Source of the DNA: an uncultured Clostridia bacterium
GTDB lineage: Bacteria > Bacillota > Clostridia > Lachnospirales > CAG-274
Direction of reading: 5' to 3'
NCBI GenBank assembly: GCA_910579745.1
Contig: CAJTVH010000008.1
Span: 29,722 to 93,721 of the forward strand
Length of the DNA: 64,000 bases
Below are positions 25,545-34,004 of the stretch, piece after piece (position 1 is the first letter of the stretch; every line of letters begins with the position of its first letter). Both the position numbers and the translations under genes were made by a program. Below the pieces are notes generated by a model, which ran no database searches, was not told the origin of the DNA, and worked only from the letters and a program-made list of their open reading frames with translations.

Positions 25545-27485
25545 TTGAAAAACAACTATTTGAAAGGTTTTGGATTGTATCTGATAATTTTTATATGTAT
25601 AATTTCCGCTATACTTATAAGCAGAAACTTTGATACAAACCGTTCAGCGGACAATATTTATTCTTACAGCGAACTTATAAAACAGCTTGAGGAGAAAAAT
25701 CCCGATCTTATAGCGCTTGAGATTCAAAGAAACTCTGAAGGCGATAACGAGGGGGAAGTAAGAATCGCTTTTACTGATAATCGTATAGAAACCTTGAACA
25801 TAGGCGATATGAACTCTTTTGTGGCGACTGTTGACAAAGCTATAAAAGACCCCAATTACAATTTAAAAGTAAATTACGCCGACCCCACCAGAACAAGCGT
25901 TTTTGTGTCGTTAATTCCCACTATAATAATCATTGTGATTTCCATAGTGCTTTTAACTTTTATAATAAGACAGATGCAGGGCGGCGGCGGAAAAGTAATG
26001 AATTTCGGAAAAAGCAAAGCGAGAATGTCCACTTCTGATAAAAATAAAATAACTTTTGAGGAGGTCGCCGGTCTTGACGAGGAAAAAACAGAACTTCAGG
26101 AAATAGTCGAGTTTTTAAAACATCCCAAAAAATTTGTGGATATAGGAGCGAGAATCCCTAAAGGCGTGCTCCTTGTGGGCCCTCCGGGAACAGGTAAAAC
26201 ACTTTTGGCGAAAGCTGTTGCCGGTGAGGCGGGAGTTCCTTTTTTCAGCATTTCCGGCTCAGATTTTGTAGAAATGTTCGTCGGCGTGGGAGCCTCGCGA
26301 GTCAGAGACCTTTTTGAGCAGGCGAAAAAAAATTCTCCCTGTCTTGTTTTTATAGATGAGATCGACGCTGTCGGCAGACGGCGAGGCGCTGGTCTCGGCG
26401 GGGGCCACGACGAAAGAGAGCAAACTTTAAACCAATTATTGGTTGAAATGGACGGTTTCGGCGTAAACGAGGGCGTAATAGTTCTGGCGGCGACAAACCG
26501 CCCTGATATTTTAGACCCCGCTCTTTTAAGGCCTGGTCGCTTCGACCGGCGGGTTGTTGTCGGCACACCCGATGTAAAAGGACGGGAAGAAATACTGAAA
26601 GTACACGCTAAAGGCAAAAAAATAAGCAAAGAAGTCGATATGAAAGTTATCGCTCAGACAACTCCCGGCTTTACGGGAGCTGACCTTGAAAATCTTTTAA
26701 ACGAGGCCGCTCTTTTGGCGGCGAGATTTGATAAAAAAGAGCTTGACATGGCAGACCTTAGAAAAGCTTTCGTAAAAGTTGGAATAGGTACTGAGAAGAA
26801 AAGCCGTGTCATAAGTGATAAAGAAAAGAAAATCACGGCTTATCATGAGGCGGGGCACGCTATTTTGTTTGAGGTCTTGTCAGAACTTGACCCAGTTCAT
26901 ATAATTTCTATTATCCCAACAGGTATGGCAGGCGGATACACTATGCCCCTTCCCTCCGACGATAAGGCTTATCGCTCAAAACTTCAGATGACCCAGGAAA
27001 TCATTTCCCTTTTCGGCGGAAGAGCCGCGGAGGAAATTATAATAAAAGATATTACCACAGGAGCGTCAAACGACATTCAAAGAGCCTCAGACCTTGCCAG
27101 AAAAATGGTAATGCGTTACGGTATGAGCGAGAAACTGGGCCCTATACAATTCGGAGACGACAATAACGAGGTCTTCCTAGGAAAAGACATTGGACACGCG
27201 AGAAATTACGGCGAGGGAATAGCCTCAATAATAGATAATGAAATTGACACAATAATAAAAACAGCCTATGACGAGGCTATTAAAATTTTAAACGAGAATA
27301 TCGATGTTCTTCATAAAACAGCGACTCTCCTTATTGAGAAAGAAAAAATCACGGGAGCGGAATTTAGAAAAATTTTAGACCCTGACAGTGTTGTGGAAGA
27401 ACCTGAAAATCTATTGTTTGATACCTCCTCCAAAACTAATAAAAACGCTGATGATAAATCAAAAAACATTGATATTGAGATATAA
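25545..27485 (+). CDS. ftsH: ATP-dependent zinc metalloprotease FtsH
   Basis: FtsH is a membrane-anchored AAA+ zinc protease that degrades membrane and short-lived cytoplasmic proteins. The 646-residue product has TM1 at about 8-26, an extracytoplasmic domain, and TM2 at about 122-143. The AAA module has Walker A GPPGTGKT near 212, Walker B CLVFIDEIDAV and the second-region-of-homology ATNRPDILDPALLRPGRFDR. The zinc site HEAGH is near 433. The start is TTG with AAAGGAGG 7 nt upstream. A long perfect terminator stem follows, so it is probably monocistronic. Confidence 0.97.
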   Translation: MKNNYLKGFGLYLIIFICIISAILISRNFDTNRSADNIYSYSELIKQLEEKNPDLIALEIQRNSEGDNEGEVRIAFTDNRIETLNIGDMNSFVATVDKAIKDPNYNLKVNYADPTRTSVFVSLIPTIIIIVISIVLLTFIIRQMQGGGGKVMNFGKSKARMSTSDKNKITFEEVAGLDEEKTELQEIVEFLKHPKKFVDIGARIPKGVLLVGPPGTGKTLLAKAVAGEAGVPFFSISGSDFVEMFVGVGASRVRDLFEQAKKNSPCLVFIDEIDAVGRRRGAGLGGGHDEREQTLNQLLVEMDGFGVNEGVIVLAATNRPDILDPALLRPGRFDRRVVVGTPDVKGREEILKVHAKGKKISKEVDMKVIAQTTPGFTGADLENLLNEAALLAARFDKKELDMADLRKAFVKVGIGTEKKSRVISDKEKKITAYHEAGHAILFEVLSELDPVHIISIIPTGMAGGYTMPLPSDDKAYRSKLQMTQEIISLFGGRAAEEIIIKDITTGASNDIQRASDLARKMVMRYGMSEKLGPIQFGDDNNEVFLGKDIGHARNYGEGIASIIDNEIDTIIKTAYDEAIKILNENIDVLHKTATLLIEKEKITGAEFRKILDPDSVVEEPENLLFDTSSKTNKNADDKSKNIDIEI

Positions 27486-27512
27486 AAATCTTTTTACGTA
27501 CAAAATCTGTAT

Positions 27513-27576
27513 GAAATAAAAAAACACCTGAAAACAGCTTTTATAAAAATGTTGTTTTCAGGTGTTTTTTTATTTC
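27513..27576 (+). terminator. Long perfect terminator after ftsH
   Basis: A 24-bp perfect inverted repeat beginning GAAATAAAAAAACACCTG is mirrored by CAGGTGTTTTTTTATTTC around a 16-nt loop. The T-run is inside the distal arm. It lies 28 nt after the stop. Confidence 0.85.
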
Positions 27577-27838
27577 AATGTCATACAAACTATTTTTTTT
27601 AAAGCGCTGAAGTCAGTCAGCATAGGGCTGCATCTATACTCTACATATTCCGCCTTGTAAAAATAATTTTCAGTTTACCTCCTTTTTCTCATTTTAAAGT
27701 TGTTTTATTATGTTATATATTCTCAAAATAAGTAATACTAATCTTTTTAAAAAGTAAATAAAAAGATATAAAAACAAAAAAATATTTTATAGGCTTGACA
27801 GTGCCAAAAAGTCAGTGCTTTTGACCCGTGGAAGCTTT

Positions 27839-28163
27839 AGAGCGTATCCGAAAACTAAAATACGCGCGAAAAATTATAAAAAATATAGTCAACAAACTTG
27901 AAAACGAGCAAAAGAAAGCGAGGAAAAAATCATTTTTACAAGGCGCTGGAAGGAGAGCGTAGCCGGAAACCTACGCCGACTGGCGGCAACGCTGTGAAAA
28001 TGATTTTTAAACGCTGAACTTGTTTGTTTTTAAGTTTGTTGACTATAAAACGAAACAGAAAGGCTTTTCTGTTTAATTGAACCATTTTCGTTTATTTTTT
28101 AATAATTTTTTTGGTATTTAGAGTATATGACTAATAGCTTATGATAGTTTTCAAACACGCTCT
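27839..28163. mobile_element. MITE family 1, copy interrupted by a family 2 MITE
   Basis: The ends are AGAGCGTATCCGAAAACT and AGTTTTCAAACACGCTCT, flanked by TA on both sides if the element is read as GAGCG...CGCTC. Outside the 27884-28047 insert it is closely similar along its length to the uninterrupted 163-bp copy at 36971-37133. No protein is encoded. Confidence 0.85.
27884..28047. mobile_element. MITE family 2, inserted inside a family 1 MITE
   Basis: The inverted ends are TAGTCAACAAACTTGAAAA and TTTTTAAGTTTGTTGACTA (one mismatch), flanked by TA. At the same point the 36971 copy reads ...AAAAAATAAAGCGAAAC, against ...AAAAAATA[insert]TAAAACGAAAC here. The unoccupied site therefore has one TA and the occupied site two, a TA target duplication as in Tc1/mariner- or IS630-type transposition. 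It encodes no protein. Confidence 0.85.
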
Positions 28164-28246
28164 AGTACAAAACAATAAAATAATTCTTTTATATATTATG
28201 TTTTATTAAAACTTTCCTGTTCATTCTCTTATTATCTCCCTATAAG

Positions 28247-28530
28247 TTATCCACACTTTTCTGTTGATAACCTCTACCTTTTCCACAGTCATTTTTCCGT
28301 ATAATTAACTATATATCCGCAAACTCTGTTATATAACACACAATATATTGTGTTTTTTCCAATAAAATTACTTATAAACAGGGTTTCTCACAAAAAAAAC
28401 CAATATTCATAAATTATTCACTGTGGAAAAGTTGATAACTTTGTTGATAAGCCTTTAGGGCTTGTTTTAATTATATTCCGCTTGTTGATAACTTTATACA
28501 TAGCTTTTGAATATTTTATTCTTTTCCACA
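28247..28530. promoter_or_regulatory. Cluster of DnaA-box-like 9-mers
   Basis: There is one perfect TTATCCACA at 28247-28255. Three TTTTCCACA-type boxes lie at 28279-28287, 28422-28430 (reverse) and 28522-28530. TGTTGATAA (reverse of TTATCAACA) occurs at 28262-28270, 28442-28450 and 28483-28491, and AGTTGATAA at 28430-28438. That is about eight consensus or one/two-mismatch boxes on both strands within 284 bp of AT-rich, gene-free DNA. dnaA and dnaN are not nearby, so this may be a DnaA-binding regulatory or titration cluster rather than oriC. Confidence 0.6.
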
Positions 28531-29055
28531 AATATTTTTATTTTTAAATTGTTGAATATAACTCACGACTGTGTTAAAATAGAACTACAGCGTACATGAA
28601 AACTAAAATATACATACTACTAATCTCTTTTTAAACACTAAAGCGGCATAACTTTATGGGCGTTATAGAGTCAAAATTGAGACAAACTCTGAAAGCCTAA
28701 AGAGAACCCACCTACGGTTTTTTAAATTTTGAGTAAAATAATTTTTTATTTCTTCTATCGTCCAAATATATTACATCCGCTTTTTAAATTATGTTAATTC
28801 GCGAAACTTTTAAAGTGAAACAAATGTATGATGTTTTATTGGAGCTCATTTGTTCATTCTCTTATTGCTTCGCTATAGATTGGTGTAAAAAATTATAAAA
28901 AACAAAAGACGCTTAAATCTCGCTTATTTTTTATATATTTTAGTTTTGAGAAAATAAAAATAATATTAAAAGAATAAATTTTTATATAATTTTAATAGTT
29001 AGAGAGAGTTTTCATATACTCTCTAATCAATTTTTTATAAAAGGAGTTTATATTT
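28531..29055. other. AT-rich gap before proS
   Basis: Near 28588 is ACAGCGTACATGAAAACTAAAA and near 28932 TTTTAGTTTTGAGAA, which look like decayed MITE family 1 ends. TGTTCATTCTCTTATT occurs at 28852 and again at 28219. No T-box leader was recognised upstream of proS (no AGGGTGGNACCGCG). No gene is seen. Confidence 0.35.
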
Positions 29056-30489
29056 ATGGCACAAGAAAAAATGGTTACCGCGATAACATCTATGGAAGAC
29101 GATTTCGCTAAATGGTATACAGATATAGTAAAAAAAGCCGATTTAATTGATTATTCTTGCGTAAGGGGCTGTATGGTTATCCGCCCTTACGGATACGCTA
29201 TATGGGAGCTTATTCAAAAACAGCTTGACGAGAGATTTAAAGCTTCAGGACATGAAAACGTGTATATGCCTATGTTTATACCGGAAAGCCTGCTTCAAAA
29301 AGAAAAAGACCATGTGGAGGGTTTCGCTCCTGAGGTAGCTTGGGTTACTCACGGAGGAGAGGAAAAACTCACTGACAGGCTCTGCGTAAGACCAACCTCG
29401 GAAACTCTTTTCTGCGAGCACTATTCTAACATAGTACAATCATACCGTGATCTCCCTAAACTTTATAACCAGTGGTGCTCCGTTGTCCGCTGGGAAAAAA
29501 CCACAAGACCTTTTTTAAGAAGCCTTGAGTTTTTGTGGCAAGAGGGACATACCGCTCATGCCACAGAAGAAGAAGCCAACGAGGAAACAATAGCGCAGCT
29601 TAACGAATACGCCGATTTCTGCGAAAAGGTTCTGGCAATGCCTGTAATAAAGGGTAAAAAAACGGATAAAGAAAAATTTGCCGGAGCGAAATCAACATAT
29701 ACAATCGAAAGCCTTATGCACGACGGAAAAGCTCTTCAGTCAGGAACATCCCATAATTTCGGGGATGGATTCGCCAAAGCCTTCGACATTAAATATACTG
29801 ATAAAAACAATAAGCTTCAATACGTTCATCAAACGTCATGGGGCGTATCGACTCGCCTTATAGGCGGCCTTATTATGGTTCACAGCGATAATAATGGGCT
29901 TGTGCTCCCTCCTAAAGTCGCTCCCACCCAAGTAATAATAGTTCCCGTAATGCAGAAAAAAGAGGGCGTATTGGAAAAAGCCAGAGAAATTTTAAAAACC
30001 CTTTCAAATGCATGCAGAGTTCGTCTTGACGATTCCGATAAATCACCTGGCTGGAAATTCAGCGAGTATGAGATGAAAGGTGTTCCCGTAAGAATAGAAC
30101 TCGGTCCCCGTGATATAGAAAATGGTCAGGCTATTTTGGCGAGACGTGACACAGGTGAAAAAACAACCGTTAAAATATGTGATATTGAAAAAGAAGTTAT
30201 TTCCCTACTTGATAACATTCAGTCAAGTCTTCTGGAAAAGGCCAAAGCCCATAGAGACACTAAAACCTCCACGGCTAAAAATATGGAAGAGTTTAAAAAA
30301 GTTCTTGATACAAATCAAGGATTTATAAAAGCAATGTGGTGCGGAAACGAGGAATGTGAGAATAAAATAAAAGAAGAAACAGGAGCGACCTCAAGATGTA
30401 TACCATTTGAACAGGAACATATAGGCGATACGTGCGTTTGCTGTCAAAAACCCGCCGAAAAAATGGTTATTTGGGGCAAAGCGTATTAA
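29056..30489 (+). CDS. proS: Prolyl-tRNA synthetase, archaeal/eukaryote-like type
   Basis: ProRS charges tRNA-Pro. The 477-residue size, the start (MVTAITSMEDDFAKWYTDIVKKADLIDYS) and the lack of the bacterial editing insertion place it in the archaeal/eukaryotic-like class found in many Clostridia. Class II motifs are visible: motif 2 around VVRWEKTTRPFLRSLEFLWQEGHTAH and motif 3 around GLIMVHSDNNGLVLPP. The C-terminal zinc-binding extension supplies cysteines in MWCGNEECENK and DTCVCCQKP, ending with the class's terminal Tyr (GKAY). AAAAGGAG lies 11 nt before the ATG. The next gene begins only 58 nt later and may share its transcript. Confidence 0.97.
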   Translation: MAQEKMVTAITSMEDDFAKWYTDIVKKADLIDYSCVRGCMVIRPYGYAIWELIQKQLDERFKASGHENVYMPMFIPESLLQKEKDHVEGFAPEVAWVTHGGEEKLTDRLCVRPTSETLFCEHYSNIVQSYRDLPKLYNQWCSVVRWEKTTRPFLRSLEFLWQEGHTAHATEEEANEETIAQLNEYADFCEKVLAMPVIKGKKTDKEKFAGAKSTYTIESLMHDGKALQSGTSHNFGDGFAKAFDIKYTDKNNKLQYVHQTSWGVSTRLIGGLIMVHSDNNGLVLPPKVAPTQVIIVPVMQKKEGVLEKAREILKTLSNACRVRLDDSDKSPGWKFSEYEMKGVPVRIELGPRDIENGQAILARRDTGEKTTVKICDIEKEVISLLDNIQSSLLEKAKAHRDTKTSTAKNMEEFKKVLDTNQGFIKAMWCGNEECENKIKEETGATSRCIPFEQEHIGDTCVCCQKPAEKMVIWGKAY

Positions 30490-30547
30490 AATATGCGAAA
30501 ACTTAAAAACACTTAAAACATCATTGAATAATATTTAAGGTGATTTT

Positions 30548-32005
30548 ATGAGAAAATATTTTATAAAATTTTTATCTTTTGTCATTTTATCCGCGATAAC
30601 TTTCTCATCAGCAGAAACACTTGAAACTTTCGCTGTTTCTTACTCGGTGACAAGCAATAAAATTATTGTGGAGCTTGACGACAATATTTTAAACTTAGCG
30701 AAAGACCCTGTAATAAAAGACGGAGTTACTCTTGTGCCTTTAAGGGAAATAGCCAACGCGATGAATATTGCCTTAGATTGGGACGCAAAAACAAAAACAA
30801 TAATTTGCTCAAAAGACGATATATATTTAACCTTTGTTATAGACAGCAATATAATGAGATTTTCCGAGGATGCCGATGTATTTCTAGACGTTCCTCCCGT
30901 TCTCATAGACGGTACGACATATATCCCTTTAAGAGCACTCTCAAAAGCCTTAAACTCAGAAGTGTTTTGGGACAGTGAGCTTCAAACCGTATTCATATAC
31001 TCTCCCGTAAATTCTGAGGACGCCGTCTTATCGTCAAAGCTTACAAAACTCTCACTGTATATTTACGCTCTAAACGACGGAATATGTCTTGATAAAGGCT
31101 CATATATGACCCTTGCTAAAATTTTAAAACCCGAATATGAATCATACGCCAAAGAATTTGAGTATTTCTCTGACATTTTCAACGGTAAAGATTCGCCTTT
31201 CGGAAAAATAAACATAGATTATAGCAATATAAACTCATGTGAGATGAAAAAAGCGAAAAAAATATTAAATCTCTCTGAAGATTCCGTAGATGTTTTAATA
31301 GATGAGATTAAAAACTTCGCGGATAAAATAGGCTGTAATATTCCCGATTACGCCGATTATATGTCGGATATAGACCTTTACGAGAAATATATCGAGAACT
31401 ATACCGTTCGCTCTATAGACGACGGTGCTGATAAACCCTACACTTTTAAAGAAAAATACGCTTTTGCCGAAAAGCCTTATAATAGACACATAAAGAAAAT
31501 CACAAAATTCAAAAATAAGTATCTCTCCGACGACCCAGATAAATTAATCCCCGGCAAAGATGATATTCCAGACGCTGAAGAGGAGCTAAAAGAAATACTT
31601 GAGGATGTGAAAACAATTTACATTAACCTAGGAATAAGCGGAAAAACCACTAAAAAATCTAGCAAAACAGATATAAAACCCCTTATAAAGGCGGATCTTG
31701 ACCTCACCGTGTATTTAAAGAATTTTATAAAAAAAGCGTCCGACCTTGACGCTGATGAAAACGGAAAAACCTTAAAGCAAAAATATTCTGATTATCAGGC
31801 TAAGTATAACTCTCTTTATATAAAAACTCTCGACACATACTCAAAACTATTTAAACTCAATTCCGATAACCCAGAATTTTCGGCCGCTTTCGATACGATA
31901 ACAAAAATGACGGACGCTCAAATAGCTAACTGTGTAAAAAATATAACTCAGCTTCACGATGAGTGGAAATTTCTCGCGGCGAAATTACAGCTTAAAGTTA
32001 TATAA
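30548..32005 (+). CDS. Exported protein: PF07833-like N-domain plus helical C-terminal region
   Basis: The 485-residue protein has a signal peptide (MRKYFIKFLSFVILSAITFSSAETLETFA). Two beta modules of the 'copper amine oxidase N-terminal' type follow, with signatures DGVTLVPLREIANAMNIALDWD and DGTTYIPLRALSKALNSEVFWD (to about residue 155). No copper amine oxidase catalytic domain is present, so the family name says nothing about activity. Residues 160-485 are helical. They include a stretch ending LIDEIKNFADKIGCNIPDY and a C-terminus ending DEWKFLAAKLQLKVI, both resembling the module shared by its neighbours. GGTGA lies before the ATG. Function unknown; likely cell-surface or wall-associated. 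Confidence 0.8.
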   Translation: MRKYFIKFLSFVILSAITFSSAETLETFAVSYSVTSNKIIVELDDNILNLAKDPVIKDGVTLVPLREIANAMNIALDWDAKTKTIICSKDDIYLTFVIDSNIMRFSEDADVFLDVPPVLIDGTTYIPLRALSKALNSEVFWDSELQTVFIYSPVNSEDAVLSSKLTKLSLYIYALNDGICLDKGSYMTLAKILKPEYESYAKEFEYFSDIFNGKDSPFGKINIDYSNINSCEMKKAKKILNLSEDSVDVLIDEIKNFADKIGCNIPDYADYMSDIDLYEKYIENYTVRSIDDGADKPYTFKEKYAFAEKPYNRHIKKITKFKNKYLSDDPDKLIPGKDDIPDAEEELKEILEDVKTIYINLGISGKTTKKSSKTDIKPLIKADLDLTVYLKNFIKKASDLDADENGKTLKQKYSDYQAKYNSLYIKTLDTYSKLFKLNSDNPEFSAAFDTITKMTDAQIANCVKNITQLHDEWKFLAAKLQLKVI

Positions 32006-32024
32006 TAATTTTAAACATTAAACT

Positions 32025-32188
32025 ATGACGTATCTGAAAACTAATTTGATGTATATAAATTAAATAAATTTGTCAGAGCTGTAAATAGAAAATACTGGTA
32101 TAATCTAATGCCTACTCAAGTTTTTCACGATAACGCTATGTCGAATTTTAGTTTTTCATATATCCGAATGAGTTTTCAGATACGCTCT
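32025..32188. mobile_element. MITE family 1, diverged copy
   Basis: The left end TGACGTATCTGAAAACT and right end AGTTTTCAGATACGCTC are flanked by TA on both sides. At about 164 bp it matches the 163-bp copy at 36971 in size, but the interior has diverged. It lies between two exported-protein genes. Confidence 0.7.
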
Positions 32189-32190
32189 AA

Positions 32191-32351
32191 TACTCCATAA
32201 AGCTTGCTATTACAATAATAATTTAGAATGCTTTGTAATACGTGAGGCAGAAAAACAAAGAATAGCCCATACTGCGCTATGTTGCTTGACGATAACTCCG
32301 CGGATTGCTAAATACGCAAATTATTATGTAAAAATCAAGCTTTATGGAGTA
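32191..32351. mobile_element. MITE family 3 (161 bp), single copy
   Basis: There is a perfect 16-bp inverted repeat TACTCCATAAAGCTTG / CAAGCTTTATGGAGTA, and pairing continues imperfectly inward (ATAATAATTT / AAATTATTAT). The outer TA on each side could be a target duplication. It starts 2 bp after the family 1 element at 32025-32188. No other copy was seen in the window. Confidence 0.65.
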
Positions 32352-32396
32352 CTAATATAAAATGTAATCTTTATAAGCGGAAAGAGAGAATTTAAA

Positions 32397-33911
32397 ATGA
32401 AAAAGAGACTCGCTTCTTTATTTTTAATGGCGGTAATAGCTTTGTCTTTTACCGCTCCTGTCCACACTTTCGGAGATTTTGACCCTGATACCGTAATAAT
32501 GGTAAACGGAAATATCGTTAAACTTGATAAACCCGTGTTTTTTGACGACACCGGCCTTGAGACTTATTTACCAGCTCGGACTTTTTTTGAAAATATAGGC
32601 TATAAAATAATTTATGACAGCTCAAAAAAAACAATCCATGGCTCAAATGATACAATAAATTTCTCAATTACAATAGGCTCTGACTCTTTTACGGTAAATA
32701 ATCAAATTTACGAAGAATCTATCTCTCCATCAAAAGTGATAAACTCCACGGCTTACATATCCGATTTTACAGTGTCAAAAATTATTAACTCCTCAGTCGT
32801 TCACTATATTAGAAATGTTGAAAATATCATCGAGTTTATAAATCACGGCGCCTCAGACAGCGAATATGATTTTAATACAAATCATTATATTTCCAATAGC
32901 GATGTGTCAATCCTTACTTTTATGTTAATCGCCAATCTAAAAGATTTTGACGATGACTCCATTAAAGAGGCTAAAGAAATTATATTTAATTTTTATACCT
33001 CAAAAAACTATGCTTATTTGACTGAAAATTCTAAAAGCGCGGGCGCTCAGATAATTGAGAAAAAGCGGAATATAAAAAAAGAATACGCCGAAAAAATAAC
33101 TGATTTGTTTAAAAGAAATGACAGGCTTATTTATTCTGAGACAAGCGCTGAAAACAGTACACGGTTTATGACAAATTTTTTCCCCTTTATTAAAAATGAA
33201 ACCGCTATTGAGTTAATTACGCTTGTTTATCATCTTTCCGGCTCTTTAAACACAGAAACCTATCAAGAGGCTAAAGAAATTTATCTCGATGTATTATCAT
33301 TTTTGGCTGACGGTTACATAAACTCCTACAACAGCGGGGACATCGGGCAAACTAAAGAAATAGAAATAAAACTTAATAAAATCATTGAAAAAATTAAGAC
33401 TTTTATGACCGAACACGATATAACTGAATTTGACTATTCTGAATATACTAAAACATTAAAAGAACTTCTCAAAGACCACTCGGAAAACCCTAAAACTAAT
33501 GCTGTACCGTATGAAATTTCCTTAAAATTCATAAATAGTATGTTTAACAGTTTCTCATCTCAAAAAGAAATTGACGAAATTACAAATGAAATGAAAATTT
33601 ACATAGAGGATTTAAACAGAACAGCCGCCGCTAAAGATGAAAATCCCATACTTGACAAAAGCGGGTTTATATCGGCCGAGCGTGAACTTTCAAATATTTA
33701 TATGCGAATTAAAAAAGTCTTGCCGGAATCCTCAGAACATACCCAATTTATGAATGAAATATCAGACTACGTCAAAGGTCTTTTATTAAACAGTCAGCGG
33801 CTGAACACTCAGGAAAAAATTGATACCGCGGAAAAAGAGTTAAAAAAATATATTGATGAGCTTAAAATTTTAGCGGAAAAAAATAAAATCAAAATAGAAA
33901 TCTTTTATTAA
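32397..33911 (+). CDS. Exported protein, degenerate PF07833-like N-domain plus helical repeats
   Basis: The 504-residue protein has a signal peptide (MKKRLASLFLMAVIALSFTAPVHTFG). A diverged beta domain follows: LETYLPARTFFENIGYKIIYDSS keeps the PF07833 spacing but lacks the usual VPLR. The rest is helical. Two or three stretches resemble the module of the neighbouring genes, for example EIKLNKIIEKIKTFMTEHDIT in the middle and KKYIDELKILAEKNKIKIEI at the C-terminus. AAGCGGAAAGAGAG lies upstream. Function unknown. It belongs with the flanking surface-protein genes and was probably separated from the 30548 gene by MITE insertions. Confidence 0.75.
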   Translation: MKKRLASLFLMAVIALSFTAPVHTFGDFDPDTVIMVNGNIVKLDKPVFFDDTGLETYLPARTFFENIGYKIIYDSSKKTIHGSNDTINFSITIGSDSFTVNNQIYEESISPSKVINSTAYISDFTVSKIINSSVVHYIRNVENIIEFINHGASDSEYDFNTNHYISNSDVSILTFMLIANLKDFDDDSIKEAKEIIFNFYTSKNYAYLTENSKSAGAQIIEKKRNIKKEYAEKITDLFKRNDRLIYSETSAENSTRFMTNFFPFIKNETAIELITLVYHLSGSLNTETYQEAKEIYLDVLSFLADGYINSYNSGDIGQTKEIEIKLNKIIEKIKTFMTEHDITEFDYSEYTKTLKELLKDHSENPKTNAVPYEISLKFINSMFNSFSSQKEIDEITNEMKIYIEDLNRTAAAKDENPILDKSGFISAERELSNIYMRIKKVLPESSEHTQFMNEISDYVKGLLLNSQRLNTQEKIDTAEKELKKYIDELKILAEKNKIKIEIFY

Positions 33912-34004
33912 ATACATCTTTCTAATTTTATCGTAACAAACAGCGAAAATAATTTATTTTCGTCTGTTAAAATAAATTTTTATATTATACAAGGAGCGTT
34001 AAAA

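Noticed and set aside
26096..26629. 177-residue open frame opposite ftsH
   Set aside because: It is antisense to the most conserved part of ftsH, rich in Pro/Ser/Arg from mirrored codons, has no RBS and matches nothing. It is a shadow frame.
28247..28530. Possible chromosomal origin (oriC)
   Set aside because: DnaA-like boxes are clustered, but dnaA, dnaN, rpmH and gyr genes are absent. Gene strands on the two sides do not switch as expected around an origin: rpoBC to the right is on the minus strand and the flagellar genes to the left on the plus strand. Kept only as a DnaA-box cluster.
28564..29055. T-box leader upstream of proS
   Set aside because: Aminoacyl-tRNA synthetase genes in Firmicutes often have T-boxes, but the conserved antiterminator sequence (AGGGTGGNACCGCG) and specifier-loop layout are not seen.
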